Shown piece by piece: positions 1 to 4,932 of a DNA stretch of 6,224 nucleotides. The position numbers were made by a program, and so were the translations under genes. The notes under the pieces are model-generated. The model did not search any database. It was not told the origin of the DNA and was given only the letters and a program-made list of their open reading frames with translations. This DNA is from Verrucomicrobiales bacterium. GTDB lineage: Bacteria > Verrucomicrobiota > Verrucomicrobiia > Limisphaerales > UBA9464. The first letter of the stretch is position 1, and every line of letters starts with the position of its first letter. The stretch spans positions 1 to 6,224 of the forward strand of contig DLVS01000678.1 of NCBI GenBank assembly GCA_003445095.1. The letters run 5' to 3'.

Positions 1-19
1 CCACGAAGGCATCCGTCAT
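1..19 (-). CDS. Probable VapC-type (PIN domain) toxin, N-terminal fragment cut by the window edge
   Basis: Only the first six codons are present, reading MTDAFV on the minus strand, before the window ends. The ATG at 19-17 overlaps the antitoxin stop codon in an ATGA junction (19-16), the usual translational coupling of antitoxin-toxin operons. The partner antitoxin is of the Phd/YefM type, whose toxins are most often PIN-domain RNases (VapC) or RelE/YoeB/Doc-like proteins. A start of this kind leading into a beta strand and a catalytic Asp would suit a PIN domain, but the catalytic residues lie outside the window. That a coupled downstream gene exists is well supported; that it is VapC is inference from gene order. 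Confidence 0.6.
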
Positions 20-279
20 GGGCGGCCTTCCTCGAGAGCTGCACGGACCTCTGTGCTGGATAGCTTCGCTCGGCCGCGAGTTCGAACGGAGATCTGACGC
101 TGGAGTTCTCGCAAACCGGCAACCGCGGCCCGAACCTGTTCCAGGCTTTGACGGCCCTCCGGCACTAGGCGCGCCACTGGCTTTTCGTGGCGGGTGATGA
201 CGATCTCCTCGCCGCGCGCGACGCGCTCCAGGAGTTCCCCGAATCGGGTCTTGGCTTCGAAAGCACTGACAGTGGACAT
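16..279 (-). CDS. Type II toxin-antitoxin antitoxin, Phd/YefM family
   Basis: This 87-residue protein should bind and neutralise the toxin encoded immediately downstream and bind the operon promoter as an autorepressor. The N-terminal half (about 1-42) has the Phd/YefM pattern: STVSAFEAKTRFGELLERV, then a GEEIVITRHEKPVARLVP strand-turn-strand segment, which forms the DNA-binding dimer. The C-terminal part (about 45-87) is charged and helical and ends in STEVRAALEEGRP, typical of the toxin-binding tail in vapC-linked members. I place the start at ATG 279 because GGAGG lies at 292-288, eight bases upstream; an in-frame TTG at 294 would add five residues but overlaps that site. The stop overlaps the next ATG by four bases. 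Family assignment is secure; the exact partner class is inferred. Confidence 0.9.
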   Translation of the reverse strand: MSTVSAFEAKTRFGELLERVARGEEIVITRHEKPVARLVPEGRQSLEQVRAAVAGLRELQRQISVRTRGRAKLSSTEVRAALEEGRP

Positions 280-345
280 GACAGTTTCCTCCAACTTAAC
301 CAGTCTTTGATTAGTTTACCAACAAGGCTCATTTGCCCGCAAGGA
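280..345 (-). promoter_or_regulatory. Antitoxin leader and likely autoregulated promoter region
   Basis: This is the AT-rich stretch directly upstream of the antitoxin on the minus strand, standing out against GC-rich flanks. It holds the GGAGG Shine-Dalgarno at 292-288. A weak -10-like TAAACT lies at about 319-314, with a poor TTGCGG -35 match about 18 bases upstream. Two similar nonamers on the plus strand, ACTTAACCA (294-302) and AGTTTACCA (313-321), match at seven of nine positions about two helical turns apart and could be operator half-sites for the antitoxin. The ribosome binding site is clear; promoter and operator elements are tentative. Confidence 0.35.
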
Positions 346-360
346 CGCGGAAGACTGATG

Positions 361-434
361 GCGAGGGCGCCAGCGGCCGTCGGCTACGCCCGAGGCGGGC
401 GTGCTCCCCAATGATGCCTTGGGCGAGGACGCCC
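361..434. repeat. REP-like GC hairpins between the toxin-antitoxin operon and the SDR gene
   Basis: Two short inverted repeats lie in this otherwise gene-free gap (280-498). The first has arms ACGCCC (386-391) and GGGCGT (397-402) around a five-base loop. Read on the minus strand it is flanked by GGAGC before and GTAGCC after, with CCTC in the loop, the same frame found at 3297-3330. The second has arms GGGCG (421-425) and CGCCC (430-434) around AGGA. Neither is followed by a T-run on the side of the SDR gene, so a palindromic intergenic repeat is more likely than a canonical terminator. No gene is supported in 280-498; I see nothing further in 435-498. Confidence 0.5.
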
Positions 435-498
435 CGGCCCCAGCAGTCCGAAGGTTTCGTCTGACGTCCGCAAGTTCGTCACCAACTCCGTTTACCTA

Positions 499-1158
499 TT
501 ATCCCTCGCTCTGAGACAATTGTTTGATCATGGGCACATCCAAGACCCGCGGTTCAGTGGCGGGATTTTCGACGGCCCAAACCAAGGCGGTGAGCATTTG
601 CGACAAAGTCACGAGGCCGAGACGTCGGGCGCCCTCGCGCGTGGCCGGCAGTCGCTCGCAGATCCAGTAGAACGGTAGCAGCACAAACGGCCAACGGTGT
701 CCCGGACCAAGCACATACCACGGTCGCACGAATGTCGCCGCCGTTGGACTCGCGCAGAGTAACCGCTCGCCTTCGGCCCGGACAGAGAGGTACTCCTTCA
801 TCATCGGCGCTGGTTGCGCGACACTGAGGTAAACAAAGTGGCGAACACTCGCGTCGGTCGCCGCTTTCACCGCGGTCTGCACAGAAACCAGATCGATCTC
901 GCGAAACTGTTTGCTTTTCGAGGGACTGGGATGCGCAACGCCGATGAGATGCACAAACGTGTCAGCGCCGCGGACGCTATCGGTGTAGGAATCCGGTTTC
1001 AACGCATCGCCCAAGACCTTCGTTGCCGATTCGGGCAACCGACCTTCAGAGGCAGGGCGAACCAGCGCCCGTACTGCATGGCCGCGATGGGTCAGCAAGG
1101 GAATCAGGCGGCGGCCCATATAGCCCGTGCCTCCGGTGATGAAAACGGTGCGGTTCAT
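499..1158 (-). CDS. NAD(P)-binding atypical short-chain dehydrogenase (NAD-dependent epimerase/dehydratase-like)
   Basis: This 219-residue protein has an extended/atypical SDR Rossmann fold resembling NDUFA9-like NAD(P)-binding proteins. The N-terminus FITGGTGYMG carries the glycine-rich dinucleotide motif GGxGxxG at residues 9-15. A cofactor-specificity region follows around ALVRPAS (31-37), then VHLIGVAHPS (69-78), near the nicotinamide site, and HFVYLSV (107-113). The usual YxxxK appears as Y123-L-S-V-R127, so the catalytic Lys is replaced by Arg. Residues 144-157 (VRPWYVLGPGHRWP) are a conserved block of one subgroup of these proteins. The ATG at 1158 is preferred over a TTG at 1176 because GGAAG lies six bases upstream of it. 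Substrate and pathway are unknown and no neighbour hints at them. It is divergent from the DUF4190-like gene. The fold is secure; enzymatic activity is uncertain. Confidence 0.85.
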   Translation of the reverse strand: MNRTVFITGGTGYMGRRLIPLLTHRGHAVRALVRPASEGRLPESATKVLGDALKPDSYTDSVRGADTFVHLIGVAHPSPSKSKQFREIDLVSVQTAVKAATDASVRHFVYLSVAQPAPMMKEYLSVRAEGERLLCASPTAATFVRPWYVLGPGHRWPFVLLPFYWICERLPATREGARRLGLVTLSQMLTALVWAVENPATEPRVLDVPMIKQLSQSEG

Positions 1159-1202
1159 CGTACGCTTCCAAATCAAGCCCTACGCGCTCGCCGTGCGCGT
1201 GC

Positions 1203-1311
1203 TAACCGTGGATCGCAGTTCGAATCTCAAAGGAGAGTTTTCCCACGGTTAATCTTTCCGGGAAAGAAAAGAAGCTTGCTTCGATCGGAGTCCGGAATTT
1301 GGCTGATCGAA
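1203..1311. promoter_or_regulatory. Divergent intergenic region with two perfect inverted repeats
   Basis: This region lies between the divergently transcribed SDR and DUF4190-like genes. TAACCGTGG at 1203-1211 is repeated in inverted orientation as CCACGGTTA at 1243-1251, a perfect 9-bp pair with 31 bases between the arms. A second perfect pair, TTCGATC (1280-1286) and GATCGAA (1305-1311), has an 18-base spacer. Between them a compact hairpin, TCTTTC and GAAAGA, spans 1253-1267. The position suits operator sites or a structured leader controlling one or both genes. No convincing -35/-10 pair could be assigned, so function is inference. Confidence 0.35.
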
Positions 1312-1327
1312 ACTTAATTCATACCTT

Positions 1328-1597
1328 ATGCGACCTCACCGCGGCGGCCTCATTCTTGCCCTTGGCATTTTGGGATTTGTGCTCTGTGGAATTTTCACTG
1401 CGATCCCCGCTTGGATCATGGGCAGCGGTGATTTGAAGGCGATGGACGCAGGTCAGATGGATCCCTCTGGGCGGAGTCTAACTCAGGCAGGCAAGATTTG
1501 CGGAATCATCGCGACCGTTTTGAATCTGATCGGGTTCGTGGTCGTGCTCATCTTAGGCATGCTCGGCGCGATTGGAGGCGCGTTGAGCAACCATTGA
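1328..1597 (+). CDS. Small two-TM membrane protein, DUF4190-like
   Basis: This 89-residue protein should sit in the cytoplasmic membrane. A short basic start (MRPHRGG) leads into a first hydrophobic helix (about 7-31). A hydrophilic loop follows, WIMGSGDLKAMDAGQMDPSG (29-48), and then a second helix (about 57-85). The pattern of G-L-I-L-A-L-G-I-L-G, then the A-W-I-M-G-x-x-D-L loop with M-D-P-S-G-R and T-x-A-G-x-I-C-G-x-I-A before the second helix, matches DUF4190-type proteins, which often occur as small stand-alone proteins or as a domain fused to others. Biochemical function is unknown. The ATG at 1328 is the natural family start, but no Shine-Dalgarno is visible before it, so initiation may be leaderless or SD-independent. 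It is not in an operon: the upstream gene is divergent and mpl is convergent. Confidence 0.8.
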   Translation: MRPHRGGLILALGILGFVLCGIFTAIPAWIMGSGDLKAMDAGQMDPSGRSLTQAGKICGIIATVLNLIGFVVVLILGMLGAIGGALSNH

Positions 1598-1672
1598 GAC
1601 AATCCATGCCAGTCTGGTTACTGCGCCTGCCTCATCGGCAGCCGTACTAAAACCGAACGGCGAACTGGAAAC

Positions 1673-1702
1673 CGCTAATCTTCGCTAACGAACGCTAATC
1701 CT
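1673..1702. repeat. Short tandem repeat, 10-bp period (CGCTAA core), in the convergent gap 1598-1781
   Basis: The core CGCTAA occurs at 1673, 1683 and 1693, exactly 10 bases apart, with variable spacers that include CGAA. Repeats of this decamer architecture are, from memory, frequent in intergenic DNA of Verrucomicrobia and Planctomycetes. The surrounding gap between the DUF4190-like gene and mpl holds no supportable gene. It contains a weak 5-bp hairpin, CTGCC/GGCAG at about 1627-1641, but no clear intrinsic terminator for either convergent gene. Confidence 0.6.
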
Positions 1703-1781
1703 TAGCCATCTACTCTGGGGAGGCTGACGCTTCTTCACCGTGAGACTCAACGATCGCTCCCAACGGCCATCGTATTTGCGT

Positions 1782-3233
1782 TTAGCTGCATCCATCTGCG
1801 GTTTCCAACTGTTTTAGCAATCGCTGATGGATGTTGCCGAAGCCGCCGTTGCTAAAGACACAGATGACGTCGCCCCTTCGAGCTCCGGCGACCACGTGAT
1901 CGAGAATCGCCTCTACAGTCGGAAGATACGCCGCGGGTTTGCCAGTCAGACGAAGATCCTGCATCAGCTTTTCAGGATTGAGTCGTTCTTGGGGCGGGAG
2001 TTGCTCAAGGCGCGCAACTTCGGCGACGACGATCACATCGGCTCGTTCGAGGGCATCCACGAGCTCAGTCTGAAAGACGTTGCGCCGAGTCGTGTTGGAC
2101 CGCGGTTCAAAAATCGCCCAGACGCGGCGACCGGGAAACTTCACCCGCAACGCCCGTAACGTTTCGCGGATGGCCGTCGGATGGTGACCGAAATCATCCA
2201 CGACCGCGACGCCGTGAACTTCACCGCGGACGGTCATGCGCCGCTCGACGCCGCGGAAGCTGGAGAAAGCGGTTTGGATTTGGACGTCGGTGACTCCGCA
2301 GTGACGGGCACAAGCAGCGACGGCGAGCGCGTTGCGGACGTTCAGTTCGCCGATGAGCGGAATCTCATATTTGTGATTGGCAATTTGGAATTCACTGCCT
2401 GCGGGCCGCAGTTGAAGGCCGACCGCGCGAATATCATTGGCCTCGTTGAGGCCGAACCGTTTGACCGGGCAATGCTTCACCCCCAGCAGCGGCGCCAAAT
2501 TGGGTTCGTCGCCGTTCGCCAGCAAGAGACCGTTGCGCGGGATCAAATTGATGAACCGCCGGAACGCGAGTTGGATGTCGGCGAGCGAGCCGAAGATGTC
2601 GGCGTGATCCATCTCCAGGTTGTTGATGATGGCGACTTCGGGCAGGTAATGAACGAACTTGCTGCGCTTGTCGAAGAAGGCGGTGTCATACTCGTCCCCT
2701 TCGAGGATGAACCACGGTGAGTCGGTAAAGCGGGCTCCTTGGCCCAGGTTCGAGGGGATGCCGCCAATCAGGAACGACGGGTTCAGTCCGGCGCTTTCGA
2801 AGACCCACGTGAGGAGCGACGTGGTCGTGGTCTTTCCGTGGGTGCCGGTGACGACGAGGGAGCGTTTACCGCGGATAAACCCTTCCTTAAGCAATTCCGG
2901 GAGCGAGCAGTAACGCAGCTTGTGATCGAGCACGAATTCAATCTCAGGATTACCGCGAGAGAGGGCATTGCCGATGACGACAAGGTCGGGATGATGCGCG
3001 AGATTCGATTCGGCGTAGCCGGCGAAGGGTTTGATCCCACGCGCTTCCAGAAACGCGGACATCGGTGGGTAAATGACGTCCTGGTCGGACCCGGTGACCT
3101 CGCAGCCGCGCTCCTTGAGTGCCACGGCGACGCTCGCCATAGCGGTCCCGCCGAGACCCACGAAATGCACCGACCGAAAGTTCGAAAGCACGCGAGAGAT
3201 TCGGAGGTCTGGGATGCTACTTCCAAGATCCAA
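1782..3233 (-). CDS. mpl: UDP-N-acetylmuramate:L-alanyl-gamma-D-glutamyl-meso-diaminopimelate ligase (Mpl)
   Basis: This cytoplasmic ligase of the Mur family joins recycled murein tripeptide to UDP-MurNAc using ATP, bypassing MurC, MurD and MurE. All three Mur domains are present in its 483 residues. The N-terminal UDP-binding domain has VHFVGLGGTAMAS (22-34) and VVIGNALSRGNPE (85-97). The central ATPase has the P-loop GTHGKTTT (130-137), EGDEYDTAFFDKRSKFVHY (178-196) and NNLEMDHADIF (204-214). The C-terminal domain has DDFGHHPTAI (346-355), EPRSNTTRR (376-384) and FSNGGFGNIH (460-469). The FFDKRSKFVHY and EPRSN blocks separate Mpl from MurC. An in-frame TGA lies upstream, so the start is TTG 3233 or GTG 3191; neither has a strong ribosome site, and the first 20 residues may be untranslated. 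It is monocistronic, divergent from moeA. Presence of Mpl implies uptake or recovery of DAP-type muropeptides. Confidence 0.95.
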   Translation of the reverse strand: MDLGSSIPDLRISRVLSNFRSVHFVGLGGTAMASVAVALKERGCEVTGSDQDVIYPPMSAFLEARGIKPFAGYAESNLAHHPDLVVIGNALSRGNPEIEFVLDHKLRYCSLPELLKEGFIRGKRSLVVTGTHGKTTTTSLLTWVFESAGLNPSFLIGGIPSNLGQGARFTDSPWFILEGDEYDTAFFDKRSKFVHYLPEVAIINNLEMDHADIFGSLADIQLAFRRFINLIPRNGLLLANGDEPNLAPLLGVKHCPVKRFGLNEANDIRAVGLQLRPAGSEFQIANHKYEIPLIGELNVRNALAVAACARHCGVTDVQIQTAFSSFRGVERRMTVRGEVHGVAVVDDFGHHPTAIRETLRALRVKFPGRRVWAIFEPRSNTTRRNVFQTELVDALERADVIVVAEVARLEQLPPQERLNPEKLMQDLRLTGKPAAYLPTVEAILDHVVAGARRGDVICVFSNGGFGNIHQRLLKQLETADGCS

Positions 3234-3296
3234 GTTCCGAGGCGCAAGTATTCAGTTCAACCGCAAACGGTCCCATCGCGGCTCTGCCGAAAACAT

Positions 3297-3338
3297 CAGG
3301 AGCGCGGGCGGCCTCGCCTGCGTAACCCGGCGCGGCAG
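3297..3338. repeat. REP-like hairpin upstream of mpl
   Basis: Arms at 3302-3310 and 3315-3323 pair over nine positions (seven Watson-Crick and two G-U) around the tetraloop GCCT. The flanks read GGAGC before and GCGTAACC after, the same arrangement seen on the minus strand at 409-380, although the stem sequences differ. It sits in the divergent mpl-moeA gap, roughly 70-90 bases upstream of the mpl start, so it may lie in or near the mpl leader. A dispersed palindromic repeat is the simplest reading. Confidence 0.5.
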
Positions 3339-3348
3339 ACGGAAAAAA

Positions 3349-3378
3349 GCAGATGAACGCAGATAGACACGGACGGAA
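3349..3378. repeat. Short tandem repeat, 10-bp period (GCAGAT core), in the mpl-moeA gap
   Basis: Two decamers, GCAGATGAAC (3349-3358) and GCAGATAGAC (3359-3368), are followed by a degenerate third, ACGGACGGAA (3369-3378). This is the familiar 'GCAGAT-GAAC-GCAGAT' type of dispersed repeat, which in my experience is scattered through intergenic DNA of Verrucomicrobia, Planctomycetes and some other phyla. The rest of the 3234-3502 gap (269 bases) must carry the promoters of the divergent mpl and moeA genes. I could not identify convincing -35/-10 pairs there, and no gene is supported. Confidence 0.6.
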
Positions 3379-3502
3379 TGGAATCGACTCGAAAATAGGC
3401 ACTCTCATCCGCGAAGGATCTCAAAGACCACGGAGCATGATTCTTCGGCGCGAGGGCAAATTCAGATGGCGCGTCCTCCCGTCCGCGGCTACTTGAAGAA
3501 AC

Positions 3503-4690
3503 ATGCGTTCCCTCGAAGCGGTTCGGACCGAGCTGCTCGCTCCGTTGACTCCCCTGCCCTCCGAGATTGTGCCACTGGCCGAGGCTTCCGGTCGCGTCGT
3601 TGCCGAGGCTCCCCACGCCACTACCGACGTCCCACCAGCCGACAATGTCGCTATGGATGGTTATGCGGTCCGCGCGGCCGATCTCGTTGAAGTACCACGC
3701 CGGCTGGAAGTCGTCGGGCGGGTAGCTCCCGGCGAACATTTCGTGAAGGCAATCCAAACCGGCCAGGCCGTACGAGTCTTCACCGGTGCTCCCCTCCCTC
3801 CAGGAGCCGACGCCGTGTTGATGCAGGAAGATACCGTCGTTAGTGAAACGCCGGGAACGATCGTCGCTCAGGACAAAGTCAAACCTTGGGAGAACGTGCG
3901 GTTCCGCGGAGAAGATGTTTCGGCTAAGTCGCCTTTAGTCGGTGCGGGGATCCGGCTGGGTCCAGCCCAACTCGGTCTGTTAGGTGCCGCGGGTGTTTCC
4001 TCGATTCGTGTTTATCGGCGACCGCGGATCGGAATCCTCATTACCGGCAGTGAACTCGTCCCGCCCGGCCAACCGTTGCAACCAGGTCAAATCTACGAAA
4101 GCAACGGGATCATGCTGGCGGAGCTGATCCGGTCGGTCGGCGCGGAGGTCGTGCAATTCCCGACGGTTCGAGACCAACCCGAGCTCCTCGAAGCAAGTCT
4201 GCGGCACGCCTGGCCCAGCGTGGATCTCCTGGTGACCTCCGGTGGTGCGTCCGTCGGGGAGCCCGATCTGGTTCGGAGCTGTATCGCCCAGTTGGGAGCA
4301 ACCGTCTGGGACGGCGAAGTCTCGCTGAAGCCAGGGAAACCATTCTTTTCGGCTGGGTGGAACGGGCGGCGCCTGACTGGGTTACCCGGAAATCCGGTTT
4401 CCGCCTTCGTCACCGCAGTGTTGCTCGTCCTACCGGCGGTCCGACGACTTCAAGGCCTGGCGGCGGAAGGTCCGCCGACGACTCCCGGAATCCTCACCGA
4501 AACGATGACCAACGGGGATTCACGACGCCATTTCGTCCGCGTCGCCACTGATTCCGCAGGCCACGTACGGTCGTCCGGCGTGCAAGCGTCGCACCGACTC
4601 AGCTCCCTGTCCTCGGCCGACGGACTCGTGGAAGTGCCGCCGAAATCGACGTTGGCCGCCGGCACCACCATAAGCGTCATTCGGTGGTAA
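3503..4690 (+). CDS. moeA: Molybdopterin molybdenumtransferase MoeA
   Basis: MoeA inserts molybdate into adenylylated molybdopterin, releasing AMP and giving active molybdenum cofactor in the cytoplasm. At 395 residues it has normal length and all expected domains. PADNVAMDGYA is at 45-55, VFTGAPLPPGADAVLMQED at 92-110 and the RxxGED segment RFRGED at 133-138. The MoCF/MogA-like catalytic domain has TGSEL (181-185), TSGGASVGEPD (245-255), LKPGKP (275-280) and LPGNPVSAF (294-302). The C-terminal beta-barrel domain IV includes QASHRLSSLSSADGLVEVPP (361-380). The ATG at 3503 is fixed by an in-frame TGA at 3494; upstream there is only a weak GAAGAA, two bases from the ATG. No other cofactor genes are adjacent, so its usual partners (moaA/C/E, mogA) must lie elsewhere. 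It could be tungsten-specific in some organisms, but nothing here shows that. Confidence 0.96.
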   Translation: MRSLEAVRTELLAPLTPLPSEIVPLAEASGRVVAEAPHATTDVPPADNVAMDGYAVRAADLVEVPRRLEVVGRVAPGEHFVKAIQTGQAVRVFTGAPLPPGADAVLMQEDTVVSETPGTIVAQDKVKPWENVRFRGEDVSAKSPLVGAGIRLGPAQLGLLGAAGVSSIRVYRRPRIGILITGSELVPPGQPLQPGQIYESNGIMLAELIRSVGAEVVQFPTVRDQPELLEASLRHAWPSVDLLVTSGGASVGEPDLVRSCIAQLGATVWDGEVSLKPGKPFFSAGWNGRRLTGLPGNPVSAFVTAVLLVLPAVRRLQGLAAEGPPTTPGILTETMTNGDSRRHFVRVATDSAGHVRSSGVQASHRLSSLSSADGLVEVPPKSTLAAGTTISVIRW

Positions 4691-4752
4691 GGAGGCGGCA
4701 ATGACCGCAGTCCCGAAATCCACGTTGCGATCCGACGCAACTCAACTCGGTA
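4689..4752 (+). pseudogene. Orphan strong ribosome binding site plus ATG after moeA; possible remnant or tiny ORF
   Basis: AAGGAGG at 4689-4695 overlaps the moeA stop codon and sits five bases before ATG 4701, the best ribosome site in the window, as expected for a second gene of a moeA operon. The reading frame starts MTAVPKSTLRSDATQLG and then enters a palindromic repeat at about 4750. Beyond that it stays open to 5054 but becomes rich in Arg and Pro and runs antisense into the 3' end of aroC, so the later part looks non-coding. A perfect hairpin (GTTGCG 4724-4729 with CGCAAC 4736-4741) lies within the first codons. A truncated downstream gene is the simplest guess; a leader peptide or chance is possible. 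I do not recognise the peptide. Confidence 0.25.
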
Positions 4753-4792
4753 GGGATGGCGCGCTGCGCCGTCCCCGCCCGTCAGGGCGGCC
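4747..4792. repeat. Bipartite REP-like palindromic repeat downstream of moeA
   Basis: Two adjacent hairpins form one compact unit. The first has ten-base arms, 4753-4762 and 4766-4775, pairing with a single G-U and a three-base loop. The second pairs CCGCCC (4775-4780) with GGGCGG (4785-4790) around GTCA. The form GGTAGGGAYGGCGC followed by its near-complement resembles dispersed palindromic repeats I recall from Verrucomicrobia. There is no T-run after it, so it is not a classical intrinsic terminator, though it may block RNA decay or polymerase after moeA. Confidence 0.55.
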
Positions 4793-4870
4793 TTCACGAA
4801 CACAGGATCGAAATAGGCGGCGGTCGGGTCGCGGACAACGCTCCACCTGGGCTATTGCCGCCCAGCAAAA

Positions 4871-4914
4871 CCCGCCGCGGACCGCGCCCGGGCGCGGAGC
4901 CGTCGCAGCGCGAC
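4871..4914 (-). terminator. GC hairpins downstream of aroC, possible terminator
   Basis: Read on the minus strand, aroC stops at 4933. Next come a GTCGC/GCGAC hairpin with a three-base loop (4914-4902) and a perfect 16-bp palindrome of C and G (4897-4882). Eleven bases beyond that palindrome is a TTTT run (4870-4867), just outside this span. The T-run is too far from the palindrome for a textbook intrinsic terminator, but the location just after aroC, in a convergent gap with moeA, fits a termination or transcript-stabilising role. A repeat element is the alternative. Confidence 0.35.
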
Positions 4915-4932
4915 AGCCCCACCGACTTAACC

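Noticed and set aside
1212..1232. tRNA-like T-loop sequence (GTTCGAATC)
   Set aside because: The flanking bases do not form a five-pair T stem, and no acceptor, D or anticodon arms could be found around it.
814..1317. 167-codon plus-strand frame across the SDR gene
   Set aside because: It is antisense to the Rossmann-fold region with its GGTGYMG motif, and the product is Arg-rich without recognisable features.
2181..2720. 179-codon plus-strand open frame rich in Asp and Glu
   Set aside because: It lies fully antisense to mpl, whose conserved Mur motifs run through the whole interval; the acidic composition is what the complement of Mpl codons produces.
2739..3356. 205-codon plus-strand open frame extending past the mpl start
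   Set aside because: It is mostly antisense to mpl and its end crosses intergenic repeats; composition is Arg-rich with no recognisable domain.
3217..3408. Minus-strand 63-codon frame upstream of mpl
   Set aside because: Its middle is the translation of the decamer repeat and the REP-like hairpin; such frames recur wherever these repeats occur and there is no protein family.
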